A stretch of 64,000 bases of DNA, taken from the NCBI GenBank assembly GCA_012840975.1, contig DUVP01000032.1, positions 62,001 to 126,000 of the forward strand, given 5' to 3'. The notes beneath the pieces are model-generated. The model had not been told where the DNA came from, made no database searches, and worked only from the letters and a program-made list of their open reading frames with translations. Made by a program: the position numbers and the translations under genes. Source of the stretch: Mogibacterium sp. (GTDB taxonomy: Bacteria; Bacillota; Clostridia; Peptostreptococcales; Anaerovoracaceae). Shown piece after piece: positions 45,602 through 54,772 of the stretch. Position 1 is the stretch's first letter; each line of letters opens with the position of its first letter.

Positions 45602-45798
45602 GATTTAATATGCTCCGTCAGTTGCGATAGTTATCGTAATTCAGTTTTGATATGTTCTGTTTTCTCATCACCGTTGTGTCGAAAATAAAAACATATACTT
45701 GTATATAATACACCTAAACACCTTATCTGTTCAAGGCTTAGAGGACTTGAAACAATATCTCTAAAGAGTGTAAAATTATGTATGGAGGATTGAATATT

Positions 45799-46284
45799 AT
45801 GAAGAGAACTGATTATATTTCATGGGATGAATATTTTATGGGAGTTGCCCTTCTTGCAGCAAAAAGAAGCAAAGATCCCAGTACACAGGTAGGTGCATGC
45901 ATTGTAGATCAGAATAACGTCATTTTGACAACAGGATATAACGGTTTCCCAATAGGATGTTCGGATGATGAGTTTCCGTGGAATCGCGAGGGAGAAATTA
46001 CAAAATATCCTTTTGTCGTCCATGCTGAACTTAATGCAATACTTAATGCACAGGGCAAATCCTTAAGAAATGCAAAAATATATGTCGCCCTCTTTCCCTG
46101 CAACGAATGTGCAAAGGCTATAATCCAATCCGGCATCAGAGAGGTAGTTTATCTCTCCGATAAATATGCCGATACGGAAGCTACAAAGGCTTCAAAGAGA
46201 ATGTTTATGTCTGCCGGCGTAAAGCTGACCCATTTTAAGCCGCAAACAGAAACCATCACTCTCGATTTCAGAGTAGACCAATAA
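45799..46284 (+). CDS. Deoxycytidylate (dCMP) deaminase
   Basis: A protein of about 161 residues of the ComEB/dCMP deaminase family. The zinc motifs are HAELNAIL and PCNECAKAII, with VGACIVD ahead of them. It makes dUMP from dCMP, feeding thymidylate synthesis; the dUTPase in this window makes the same product. The longer frame begins at 45778, but GGAGG (45782-45786) sits between the two starts, 12 bases before the ATG at 45799, so 45799 is preferred. Confidence 0.92.
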   Translation: MKRTDYISWDEYFMGVALLAAKRSKDPSTQVGACIVDQNNVILTTGYNGFPIGCSDDEFPWNREGEITKYPFVVHAELNAILNAQGKSLRNAKIYVALFPCNECAKAIIQSGIREVVYLSDKYADTEATKASKRMFMSAGVKLTHFKPQTETITLDFRVDQ

Positions 46285-46348
46285 CCGGTCAATCATATAT
46301 TCTGAACAAAAAACATTTTCCGGCAATACCTAAAAGGAGGTTTCGTTT

Positions 46349-47149
46349 ATGAAAATTATTATCACTGCACCAAAAGGAAAAATGGCAAGTCTGATAGTTG
46401 CCGATGCGGCAGCAAGAGATAATGTTGAAATTCTGGCCGGGGTAGGTCCCAAAGGCAGAAACTATATCGGAAAAGATATAGGTGAAGTTGCTATGATAGG
46501 ACGTTCTATCGGTGTTCCTGTTGTAGACAATATAGAATCCGTCATTAAGGATGCTGATGTAGTCTGTGACTTCTCAACCGTCGAACTTGGTATGCAAGTT
46601 CTGAAGTCATGTATACAACATAAAAAACCTTTGGTTATCGGCACTACAGGCTTTGCACCCGAGCAAAGAGAAGCCCTTGAGAAAGCTTCTGAACAAATAC
46701 CTGTTATGATAGCTGCAAATACGGACAGGATGGTAAATGTTATGAGAAAGCTTCTTATGGAAGCCGCCGGAGAGCTTTATGATGAAACCGACATTGAAAT
46801 AATCGATATCCATGACAATAAGAAACTGGACGCTCCCAGCGGTACAGCTAAAGAACTTATAGAGAGTATGGGTGAAGCTATCGGAAAAGATCTCGTAGGT
46901 GAAGCTGTCTACGGCAGAACTCAAGGCAGAAATCCCCGGGAGAAAGGTAAAGTTGCATTTCATGCTGTCAGGGGTGGTGATACACCTTCGAGCCACACTG
47001 TTTATTTCTTTGGGGAAGGTGAAAGACTCGAAATTACACACCACTGCCTAAACTGGAAGGGCTGTGCAAAAGGTGCTGTAAATGCCTGTATATGGATGAA
47101 GGATAAACCGGCAGGTCTTTACGGTATACGAGAATCTATGGGGTTATAA
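46349..47149 (+). CDS. dapB: 4-hydroxy-tetrahydrodipicolinate reductase
   Basis: A 266-residue DapB-like enzyme for lysine and diaminopimelate synthesis. The Rossmann part begins KIIITAPKGKMASLIV, a variant of the usual GxxGxMG loop. VVCDFSTVE, GTTGF and the catalytic HDNKKLDAPSGTA segment follow. The canonical HHxxK motif appears here as HDNKK, so the catalytic histidine pair is altered (DIHDNKKLD), as in some clostridial members. AAAAGGAGG lies before the ATG. No other lysine gene is adjacent. Confidence 0.9.
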   Translation: MKIIITAPKGKMASLIVADAAARDNVEILAGVGPKGRNYIGKDIGEVAMIGRSIGVPVVDNIESVIKDADVVCDFSTVELGMQVLKSCIQHKKPLVIGTTGFAPEQREALEKASEQIPVMIAANTDRMVNVMRKLLMEAAGELYDETDIEIIDIHDNKKLDAPSGTAKELIESMGEAIGKDLVGEAVYGRTQGRNPREKGKVAFHAVRGGDTPSSHTVYFFGEGERLEITHHCLNWKGCAKGAVNACIWMKDKPAGLYGIRESMGL

Positions 47150-47207
47150 ACGAAAACTGTGAATTATATGAGCAAAAGCTTTTATAAACTTTATAAGGGA
47201 GAGTCTC

Positions 47208-48113
47208 ATGATACTTCTATTAAATAAAACCGAAAAAGAATATTCGCCCGATGAGACCATCACAGGACCATCCGTTATTCTTGCAGATTATAATGAGCGT
47301 AATGCTGCTCTCAAATCGGCTAATATTGAAATAATACCTGTTTTCACCGACAATGAACAAAAGGTAATTAGATTCGAGTCCGGAAATAAATACGATTATA
47401 TATCAATATTCGTTTCCACCCCTATTGAACCTGGTGAAAAACCTTTTCTTATAGAGATTTATATTAATCAGGATTTTTTAGTTGTCATTGGTGATAATCC
47501 TGTTATTGACAGATTTAGAGACGATATAGCGACTCACACCATGGATACTTTAACTACTCAGCAGATGCTTTCCATACTTTTCAATCAGGTGTTATCCAGG
47601 AACCACGATCTTCTGGATACAATTGAGGATGAAATTGCAAAACTTGAAGAGACTGCCACGATGAAGAATCCCGGCAATCACTCGAAAGACATAATTGCTC
47701 TTCGCAAAAAACTGCTGATTTTGAAAAGATATTTTGAAGAAATCTATGCACTTTTTGAAGAGTTGGAGGAAAATCAAAACAATATATATTCCAGGGATAA
47801 CCTGAAAGCTTTTCGTGTGCAAAGAGGCAAAGTCAACCGGCTCCTTAATACCGTAATGAGTCTTCGTGATTATCTGTCTCAAGTACGGGAAACTTACCAG
47901 AACCAGCTGGATATAGAGTTAAACAACACTATGCAGTTTTTTACGGTAGTCACATCAATATTTCTCCCTCTCACTCTCCTTGTGGGATGGTATGGTATGA
48001 ATCTTAATATGCCGGAGTTGAAGTCAGACCTGGCCTATCCGATTGTCATTATTGCGAGTTTAGTCTATGTTATCTTAGCTGTTATATTCTGTAAGAGAAA
48101 AGGCTGGTTCTGA
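47208..48113 (+). CDS. corA: CorA-family magnesium/divalent cation channel
   Basis: A 301-residue protein with a large cytosolic N-terminal domain, a long amphipathic helix (about 150-245) and two C-terminal transmembrane segments. The selectivity signature is YGMNLN, preceded by a hydrophobic segment (about 243-262). The two membrane segments are joined by the short loop expected for CorA pentamers. A GGGAG site lies before the ATG. It is followed by a bidirectional terminator. Confidence 0.92.
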   Translation: MILLLNKTEKEYSPDETITGPSVILADYNERNAALKSANIEIIPVFTDNEQKVIRFESGNKYDYISIFVSTPIEPGEKPFLIEIYINQDFLVVIGDNPVIDRFRDDIATHTMDTLTTQQMLSILFNQVLSRNHDLLDTIEDEIAKLEETATMKNPGNHSKDIIALRKKLLILKRYFEEIYALFEELEENQNNIYSRDNLKAFRVQRGKVNRLLNTVMSLRDYLSQVRETYQNQLDIELNNTMQFFTVVTSIFLPLTLLVGWYGMNLNMPELKSDLAYPIVIIASLVYVILAVIFCKRKGWF

Positions 48114-48134
48114 TTCAACATTAATTTTAATAAA

Positions 48135-48189
48135 AAAACAGAGATCTGTTTGCTTTTTCTTAATCGATTAGAAACATAATCTCTGTTTT
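48135..48189. terminator. Bidirectional terminator between corA and the amino acid permease
   Basis: AAAACAGAGAT (48135-48145) pairs with ATCTCTGTTTT (48179-48189) across a 33-base loop, with A/T runs at both ends. Confidence 0.65.
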
Positions 48190-48214
48190 AATTTAGAATA
48201 AATCTTATATTAAT

Positions 48215-49648
48215 TTATTCTTCATCAGGTAGTTCTCTTCTCTCTATGCTGACCTTTTCATTTTTAAGACCTGATTTTTTCCAAATATAGAACCCCGCTG
48301 CAATTACGACTATACTGCCTCCAACAAGCTCAAGTTCGTAGATAATATTATCTTTAAGTGTAGGCATTATCGGCAATGCTGTCAAAACTATTGCTATCAG
48401 ACACACTATAAGCTCCATATATCCCAAAGCGATTGCCAGCTTTTTGTTCTTTGTCATTACAAATGTCTGATTGTCATAATTCTTTGTCTTCTTGAAATTA
48501 ATGTATGCCATAAACAACAGCACACATGGGAACAGGCAGGAAAGCGATGTCATCATTACGAGAACGTTATATATAACATCTACTCCCGGAAGCAATGCTA
48601 CCGCTCCAAGAATAATTGTTATCAGAACTGCCTGGAACCAAATTGCTTTCTCCGGTATTCCGTGTTCATTATTCTTTGTAAACTTTTCAGGGAAAAGACC
48701 GGGTTCAGCATTTCCGAAAAGCATCTTTATAGGGAAACTGATATACAGTATAAGTGCTCCTATAGTCGCCATAGCGATTCCTGCTGCTACAAGCTGAACG
48801 AAAATTCCCGGTATTCCCAAAAGCTCACTTGCTCTAACCAAAGCATCCAGGATGCCTGTCGTTGCCTGTATTTCAGAAGTCGGCAGAAGCATAGTTATTG
48901 CAATTGAACCCAATACATAAAGACCACATACCATTAATGCGGAAATTACTATAGCCCTAGGGAAGTTCTTCTTTGGATTTTCCATTTCCGTAACATAACA
49001 TGCAACTATTTCCGCCCCTGTATAAGCAAATATTATGCCGGATATTCCTACTAAAGACATAGGGTTCAGTTTAGGTGTAAGCGTTTCAATAGTATATACC
49101 GAAGCACTCGGTGCCTTCTGCAGAAAAACAATCGCTGTAAACGAAAGTACTATCAGTAATACTGTCGGTATCATTGACCCCAGTGACCCTGTATTAGTGA
49201 AAATCTTTCCGAATGTCATTCCTTTTACACTCGCCCAGGACAGGAACCATATTACAATTAACGATAATATGAGTACAAAGCTTTTACTGTCTGCCAAATC
49301 CGGACGTCCTATCATATAGCTTACATTGATCATAAGGAAGGTCAGGAATCCGCCAAACCAGAAAAGTATCGAAGTCCATCTGAGCCATGAAATCATAAAC
49401 CCCCATTTTGTTCCGTATGCATCTTTAACCCAATCACTGACACCTCCATCTGTGTTGTATGTCGCGGATAACTCACCGCACATAAACGCCTGAGGAATAA
49501 AGAAAATAAACATGAATATGACCCAAGTTACAATAGATCCAAGTCCGAGTCCAAAGCTGTCCGAAGTTGATCTTGCAATCCAGCGAATTCCATAAAGTGC
49601 CGACATGTTCATAAGTACAAGTTCCCAAAACTTTATTTTTTTACCCAT
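48215..49648 (-). CDS. APC-family amino acid permease
   Basis: A protein of about 477 residues with 12 hydrophobic segments. The pattern of helix 1 (ELVLMNMSALYGIRW) and the helix 6 segment SGIIFAYTGAEIVACYVTEM, with ENPKKNFPRAIVIS after it, matches the GadC-like glutamate/GABA group of the APC superfamily. I chose the ATG at 49648, with AAAGGAGG 4-5 bases upstream; a TTG at 49666 would begin before that site. The substrate is not shown. It is downstream of the CocE-like hydrolase on the same strand. Confidence 0.88.
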   Translation of the reverse strand: MGKKIKFWELVLMNMSALYGIRWIARSTSDSFGLGLGSIVTWVIFMFIFFIPQAFMCGELSATYNTDGGVSDWVKDAYGTKWGFMISWLRWTSILFWFGGFLTFLMINVSYMIGRPDLADSKSFVLILSLIVIWFLSWASVKGMTFGKIFTNTGSLGSMIPTVLLIVLSFTAIVFLQKAPSASVYTIETLTPKLNPMSLVGISGIIFAYTGAEIVACYVTEMENPKKNFPRAIVISALMVCGLYVLGSIAITMLLPTSEIQATTGILDALVRASELLGIPGIFVQLVAAGIAMATIGALILYISFPIKMLFGNAEPGLFPEKFTKNNEHGIPEKAIWFQAVLITIILGAVALLPGVDVIYNVLVMMTSLSCLFPCVLLFMAYINFKKTKNYDNQTFVMTKNKKLAIALGYMELIVCLIAIVLTALPIMPTLKDNIIYELELVGGSIVVIAAGFYIWKKSGLKNEKVSIERRELPDEE

Positions 49649-49690
49649 GTTGCCTCCTTTCTGCAATCTTTATTTTGATTGCCTTATAGC

Positions 49691-49723
49691 ATTGCGGCGC
49701 TGACAATGTGCCAACGCCGCAAT
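49691..49723 (-). repeat. GC-rich hairpin without a T-run
   Basis: ATTGCGGCG (49691-49699) pairs perfectly with CGCCGCAAT (49715-49723). In the transcript direction of the flanking genes it is followed by GCTATAAGG, so it is not a usual terminator. It could protect the upstream mRNA end. Confidence 0.45.
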
Positions 49724-49777
49724 CTGTTAATAATTTAAGTCAAGCTTCGGACTTTGCTCGATTTTTATTAGAAATAA

Positions 49778-51826
49778 TTAGATACCGTTTCTTGGAATAG
49801 TCTCGTCGTACTCTCTTCTGAATACATGCTCATCGTTGATCTTAGCATCCATGAATCCTTTCATATAGAAGTTTTCCAGGTCTGAAGTCATGGTAACTTC
49901 TATATCACAATCTATGAGCCAGCCCTCTCTTCCGTTCTTCATTTTCTGAATGATTGTGTACTTAGCACTCAGAGGATCCTTGTTGCTTAGCGTGAGCTCT
50001 CTCTTGAGGTTGTGCTCAACTACTGTACCGATATCATCGAATCTGTATATTCCCTCTCCGAATACACCGCCAACTCCATCTGTAATCGATGTCCATGAGT
50101 CATTTACCAGGTCATAGGTAATCAGACGATCTACACGACCTTCTACGAGTGTTGTCATCGGAGTAAGAGGTGCACAACGCGGATTCATATCCGGTCCGTC
50201 ACAATCTCTTCCTGAGAATACAGGCAATGAGAATTTAGCTGTTGAGAGATCCAGCTTCAGTGTTGCCAACTCAGGTGACGGCCATATCATAGGCCAGAAT
50301 GAATTCGCAATAGCCAGACGTATTCTGTTGCCCTTAGGGAAATTGTGTCCGCAAACGTCAAGAGTTACCTTTGCTTTGTACTTCTTGCCCGGCTCCAGAT
50401 AAGTTACCTTATCATGACCGTCAAGATGTGTCAGGTTCATCAAACCATAAGATACTCTTGTTGCAGCTCCGTCCGGATGAATGTCACAAAGCTCAGCATA
50501 CAGGAACGCATTTGGCTTATCACAAGTAAACTCTACTTCAAACTCAGGATATCCGACAATTTCATACTCTTCTTCCAGAACATCCGAATCGAATACCATT
50601 GCCATTCCGTCATCCATCCTCATGTCGGCAGGACTCTCTCCAAGAACTCCGGCTCCCATCCACTCATTTGCTGTCAGTCCGTGGTTAGGCAGTGTGCAAA
50701 GATCTACGATTTCATCCTTTTCATTAGCTTCTTTCTGCAGTTTTGCATATGTCATCGACCATGTATCCATAGCTACATCTGCTGACGGCCAGCTGTCAAG
50801 AGCTACCCAGCGTCCATGGCTTACAGGACGTTTTGTATCAGGTCTCATGCTGTCTTCCAGCCAAACCTGTACCTGCGGACAATCCATAACATCATTGTCG
50901 ATGCCCTTAAGCCACTTATCCCACCATTTTGTAGCCTCTCCCAGGTAGTCGATATTAGGTCCCGGTTCACCATCGTGCGGGAACGCATGAGGCCAAGGTC
51001 CGATCCATGCTTTTTTAGGTACATTCAGTCCTTCCATAAGTGTCAGTACACTGTTTGTATATGAATCAGCCCAACCGTTTAGAGCAAGTACAGGAATCTG
51101 GATATCATCGTAGTTAACACTTACCGAACCGTGTTTCCAGTATTCATCTCTTGTCTGATGCTGCAGCCAGTTCTTCGGCCAAAGAGGCATTTCCTCAAGT
51201 CTCTTAATCGACTCTTCTTTCCATGTTTCAGGCTTTATTTCACAGTCAATTGCCCGGCACATATATGCCAACATAATGTTACCCCACCAGAAGTTGTCGT
51301 TAAGGAGACATCCTCCTTTATAATGGATATCCTGCGTATATCTGTCATCAACATATCCTATACAAATAATTGCCTTTAGAGCTTCAGGTCTCCTTGCTGC
51401 AACCTGCAAAGAGTTGAATCCGCTCCAGGACTTACCCTGCATACCGACGTTTCCGTTACACCATGGCTGTTTGCTCATCCACTCGATGCATTCGATGGCG
51501 TCATCCTGCTCCTGTTTCAGGTATTCATCATAGAAGCAATCATCGGATTCGCCTGAGCCTCTGATATCAACACGAACCACTGCATACCCATGTCCGGCGA
51601 AGAAACCGTACATAGGCTCGTCACGTCCTCTCATTCCGTCACGTTTTCTGTAAGGCTGTGTCTCGAAAATTGCCGGTACAGGCTCGTCTGTCTTAGGAAG
51701 CCAGATTCTGCTTGAAAGTCTGCAGCCATCCGACATAGGAATCCATACGTTTTCGATTACCTCCCAGTCATACGGAAAATCCTTCTTTTCCATTACGTGC
51801 TTTACTTTTGCTTCAACCTTAGCCAT
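49778..51826 (-). CDS. CocE/NonD family S15-type hydrolase
   Basis: A 682-residue protein of the X-Pro dipeptidyl-peptidase/CocE group. The N-terminal alpha/beta-hydrolase has the start pattern WIPMSDGCRLSSRIWLP and the nucleophile motif GKSWSGF near residue 140. The Asp is in LNGWADSYTN and the His in PWPHAFP. The C-terminal half is the galactose-binding-like domain of the family. Members hydrolyse esters, amides or acylated peptides; I cannot tell the substrate. No signal peptide is seen, so it is probably cytoplasmic. AAAGGAGG lies ahead of the ATG. Confidence 0.86.
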   Translation of the reverse strand: MAKVEAKVKHVMEKKDFPYDWEVIENVWIPMSDGCRLSSRIWLPKTDEPVPAIFETQPYRKRDGMRGRDEPMYGFFAGHGYAVVRVDIRGSGESDDCFYDEYLKQEQDDAIECIEWMSKQPWCNGNVGMQGKSWSGFNSLQVAARRPEALKAIICIGYVDDRYTQDIHYKGGCLLNDNFWWGNIMLAYMCRAIDCEIKPETWKEESIKRLEEMPLWPKNWLQHQTRDEYWKHGSVSVNYDDIQIPVLALNGWADSYTNSVLTLMEGLNVPKKAWIGPWPHAFPHDGEPGPNIDYLGEATKWWDKWLKGIDNDVMDCPQVQVWLEDSMRPDTKRPVSHGRWVALDSWPSADVAMDTWSMTYAKLQKEANEKDEIVDLCTLPNHGLTANEWMGAGVLGESPADMRMDDGMAMVFDSDVLEEEYEIVGYPEFEVEFTCDKPNAFLYAELCDIHPDGAATRVSYGLMNLTHLDGHDKVTYLEPGKKYKAKVTLDVCGHNFPKGNRIRLAIANSFWPMIWPSPELATLKLDLSTAKFSLPVFSGRDCDGPDMNPRCAPLTPMTTLVEGRVDRLITYDLVNDSWTSITDGVGGVFGEGIYRFDDIGTVVEHNLKRELTLSNKDPLSAKYTIIQKMKNGREGWLIDCDIEVTMTSDLENFYMKGFMDAKINDEHVFRREYDETIPRNGI

Positions 51827-51898
51827 TTTATCCTCCTTTGGTTCTTAAGCAATACCTTTAACTTTTAGTTAAACTGCCCGATAAACAGTTACGAATAT

Positions 51899-52033
51899 CT
51901 ATTCATTTTCAGCAACAACTTCAGCAGCCGCTGCCTTTTCAGCAAGGGCTTTTTCTTTTGCTCTCTTTCCATAAGTTCTTGTCCAGATAATTGCAACCGC
52001 TAAGCCGATTATACCCTTCAATAAGTTTACTTG
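51899..52033 (-). pseudogene. C-terminal relic of a membrane transporter
   Basis: A frame of 44 residues lies between in-frame stops. It reads LLKGIIGLAVAIIWTRTYG, one hydrophobic segment, followed by a basic, Ala/Lys/Glu-rich tail (KRAKEKALAEKAAAAEVV). This looks like the last helix and cytosolic tail of a symporter-type protein. AAGGAGG lies just upstream (52047-52053), but an in-frame TAA follows it and no normal start is near. A deletion between a lost start and the last helix would explain this. A very short real membrane protein from the TTG is the alternative. Confidence 0.45.
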
Positions 52034-52366
52034 TTAAAATTGTATCCTCCTTATTTCACTTCATCAAACCCGGACAGTTTCATAAAAAGAAACTTTTTAA
52101 AGTTATGATTTTCTTAATACGAAAATTTTGTCGATTTTTGTCCTTTTTTTAAGGTGTTTTTTAAGAAATTCTTCTGTTTTTACCTTTTTTTTCTTTTTAT
52201 TAAAATTTTTCATAGAAATTTGCATCTGTTCGCGTGCAATTTCAAGCCTAAGCGATTATAATTCAAGTAGGATTCTTAACGTTTCATTTTCGCTGTTCAA
52301 TGCGAAAATATAGTTTGATTTTGTCGATTTTTTAACAAATTTTGTTTAGAAGGAGTAAGAAAGGGT
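52034..52366. other. AT-rich intergenic region with repeats upstream of the XRE gene
   Basis: This 333-base gap holds the orphan ribosome site of the transporter relic, two exact copies of ATTTTGTCGATTTTT (52125-52139 and 52318-52332), and an inverted repeat ATTTTCGC-N8-GCGAAAAT (52286-52309). The GAAGGAG ribosome site of the regulator is at its right end. No ORF is seen. Confidence 0.5.
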
Positions 52367-53062
52367 ATGATTTCGGATAATTTTTATAAAGTACTTGGAA
52401 ATAAAATTCGAAGCCGGCGACAGTCTCTTAAAATGACACAGTCTGCTTTAGCAGAAAAGATTAATAAAAGTGTTCCAACAATATCTAAGTATGAAAAAGG
52501 AGAAGTTGAAATCGGTCTGGATATTTTAATTGATATCTGCCGTATTTTAAAACTTAATATTTATACCCTCATTCCGTCCACAGAACCTCAAGAGACCGAC
52601 GAAACTCAAATGACAAAACACCATGATTGTTTTGGTGACAAGGTATATCTGTATTGTTTGGCTTAGAAAAAAAGAAAAATCCGATGTGCCGTTCTTGAGA
52701 ATAATTATTCGGCCATGCAGTCAACACTTTATTTCGGTGTCAACGATATAAACAACCTTTTTAAATCGGACTTTATGTATAATGGAAAAATCTTTTGCAA
52801 TGATACGGGAAATCACTTTTTTTATCAAAATGCAGACCCTCCTTTTGATATAATAACGATTCGACTTCCTTCTCTTACTATAAGAAACCAGCCCCGTACA
52901 GGACTGATGACCACTATTTCATTTTTCTATCAAAGCATTTCTCTTAAAGTAGTAGCCAGTGCAGTCCCAATAACTGATGAAGAATATCTTTACACACAAC
53001 TTCAGCTTTCACCTGAAGAGCTGAAATATATCAAAAGCACTAACTTCTTTGTAGTTTTATAA
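52367..53062 (+). pseudogene. XRE-family regulator gene interrupted by one amber codon
   Basis: Two ORFs (52367-52666 and 52715-53062) are in the same frame, separated by a single TAG at 52664-52666. Between the TAG and the second ORF start the frame is open, with the coding-like run CAVLENNYSAMQSTLYF. The first part has a clear helix-turn-helix domain (RQSLKMTQSALAEKINKSVPTISKYEKG); the second has a beta-rich domain. Together they make one protein of about 231 residues, so one nonsense change has probably split the gene. The first half could still bind DNA. Stop-codon readthrough would also give the full protein. GAAGGAG lies 14 bases before the ATG. Confidence 0.72.
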
Positions 53063-53087
53063 TATTAATGATATGTTTATTAAAAGC

Positions 53088-53122
53088 AAAACTCCGGCTG
53101 CAAAATGGAACCGGAGTTTTTA
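53088..53122. terminator. Bidirectional terminator after the XRE gene
   Basis: AAAACTCCGG (53088-53097) pairs with CCGGAGTTTT (53111-53120), followed by TAGTTT on the plus strand and an AT-rich end on the minus strand. It separates the XRE gene from the convergent flavoprotein gene. Confidence 0.8.
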
Positions 53123-53159
53123 GTTTCTCTTTGCTCATTATAAAGTTTTTCACCGTATT

Positions 53160-54770
53160 TCAATGATTTGGATTTGCAAATCTTTCGATTATATTCCATG
53201 CTGCTCTTATTCCATCGCATGAGGCAGATGTAATCCCCCCTGCATAACCCGCTCCTTCGCCGGCCGGATATATACCTTTTATATTGCTCTCACCCGAACT
53301 GTTTCTGATAATCCTTATTGGAGAAGAACTTCGAGTTTCCGTTGCAGTTACTATCGCTTCCGGAGCATCATAACCGTTTATTTTTTTTGCAAACTCAGGC
53401 ACGGCTTCTCTTATTGCTTCAACTGCAAATTCGGGCAGAGAATTTATAACCGGTATTGCTTTATCACTTTTCTCATCAAGAAAATCCTTCATTGAGCAGA
53501 ACGGCGGTTTGAATCTGCCTCCTCCGTTTCTGAAGGCCAGTCTCTCATATTTTTCCTGGAAGCTTACACCTGCGAGAACATCATCATCTTCGAAATCTTC
53601 TGTCCTTACATCACAAAGTATTCCGCTGTTTGCCGTACCACTATCTCTTTTACGATTGCTCATACCGTTAACGCAAAGCTCACCATCTTTTGTTGTGCAT
53701 ACAACAACCTCACCACCAGGGCACATACAAAATGAATACACCCCTCTGCCATTTTTTGCCTTGTAAGATATCTTGTACTCAGCAGGCGGCAACTTGCCTG
53801 CGTTTTCTTTTCCATACTGAGCCTCATCAATCAGAGCCTGAGGATGCTCCATTCTGACACCTATAGAAAAGGGCTTTTGCTGCATTTCAAGACCCGCATC
53901 CTTTATTATTTTAAATGTATCTCTTGCACTGTGACCGATAGCCAATATAAGTACATTGGTTTCAATAATAACTCTGCCTTTATTTGAGATAGTTTCGATA
54001 CTTTTAAGCTCTCTGTCTTTAATGTTGAGAGCTTCCAGCCTTGTATTAAATCTAACTTCCCCGCCCAGTTCTTCTATCTTTTTCCTTAGGTTTACGATTA
54101 CCGATCTGAGTACATCTGTACCGACATGCGGTTTTGCAAGGTACATAATCTCATCTCCCGCTCCGGCATCAGCAAACTCCTTAAGAACTTTTCGTATTAA
54201 TCCGTCTTTAATCCCGGTTGCCAGCTTTCCGTCAGAGAATGTCCCTGCTCCCCCTTCTCCATACAGTAAGTTTGCTTCCGGATTTAGAAAACCTTCTTTA
54301 TTGAAATTATTTACAGCATGCACCCGGTCGTTCATAGCCGGACCTCTTTCAATAATTATCGGTGCATACCCTCTTCTTGCAAGCTCAAGTCCCGCGAATA
54401 TTCCGCACGGACCCATTCCCACTATTATCGGTCTCCCTGTAATTCTTTCAGAGCCGCATATGGGCTCTCTTATCCGTTCCGATTTATCTTCTATTTTTAT
54501 CAAAGAACCTGCATATCCTTTTTTTCTTGTTTTCTTACCAGAGCCCTTACCTGAGTTTTTTTTCTTAAACAAATCTTTGTGAGAATAAAAATCGAATGTG
54601 TACACAAATTTCACATCCGGTTTTTTTCTTGAATCTATTGATTTTCTGCGTATTTCAAAATGCTCAATATCTTTAACATTAACACCGAGACCCTCTGCGA
54701 CAATCTGTTGCAAAGACTCCATCGGTACATCTATTCCTGTTTTTATTTCGCTAAGTCTGTAATGGTACAT
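53160..54770 (-). CDS. COG2509-type FAD-dependent dehydrogenase
   Basis: A 536-residue protein. A small N-terminal domain (about 1-100) precedes the Rossmann motif IVGMGPCGIFAGLELARRGY and ERG of an FAD-binding fold. Further on are LYGEGGAGTFSDGKLATG, ALAIGHSARDTF and, near the C-terminus, YPAGEGAGYAGGITSASCDGIRAA, the closing FAD motif. This is the COG2509 family of uncharacterised FAD dehydrogenases. It is the last of the tightly spaced metK genes (2 bases after baiN-like). Confidence 0.85.
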   Translation of the reverse strand: MYHYRLSEIKTGIDVPMESLQQIVAEGLGVNVKDIEHFEIRRKSIDSRKKPDVKFVYTFDFYSHKDLFKKKNSGKGSGKKTRKKGYAGSLIKIEDKSERIREPICGSERITGRPIIVGMGPCGIFAGLELARRGYAPIIIERGPAMNDRVHAVNNFNKEGFLNPEANLLYGEGGAGTFSDGKLATGIKDGLIRKVLKEFADAGAGDEIMYLAKPHVGTDVLRSVIVNLRKKIEELGGEVRFNTRLEALNIKDRELKSIETISNKGRVIIETNVLILAIGHSARDTFKIIKDAGLEMQQKPFSIGVRMEHPQALIDEAQYGKENAGKLPPAEYKISYKAKNGRGVYSFCMCPGGEVVVCTTKDGELCVNGMSNRKRDSGTANSGILCDVRTEDFEDDDVLAGVSFQEKYERLAFRNGGGRFKPPFCSMKDFLDEKSDKAIPVINSLPEFAVEAIREAVPEFAKKINGYDAPEAIVTATETRSSSPIRIIRNSSGESNIKGIYPAGEGAGYAGGITSASCDGIRAAWNIIERFANPNH

Positions 54771-54772
54771 TT

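Noticed and set aside
52664-52666. Pyrrolysine or suppressor reading of the TAG in the XRE gene
   Set aside because: No methylamine methyltransferase or pyl gene is in view, and a simple nonsense mutation is more likely.
53956-54582. 208-codon frame antisense to the FAD-dependent dehydrogenase
   Set aside because: Composition reflects the complement of the flavoprotein gene, and no start signal exists.
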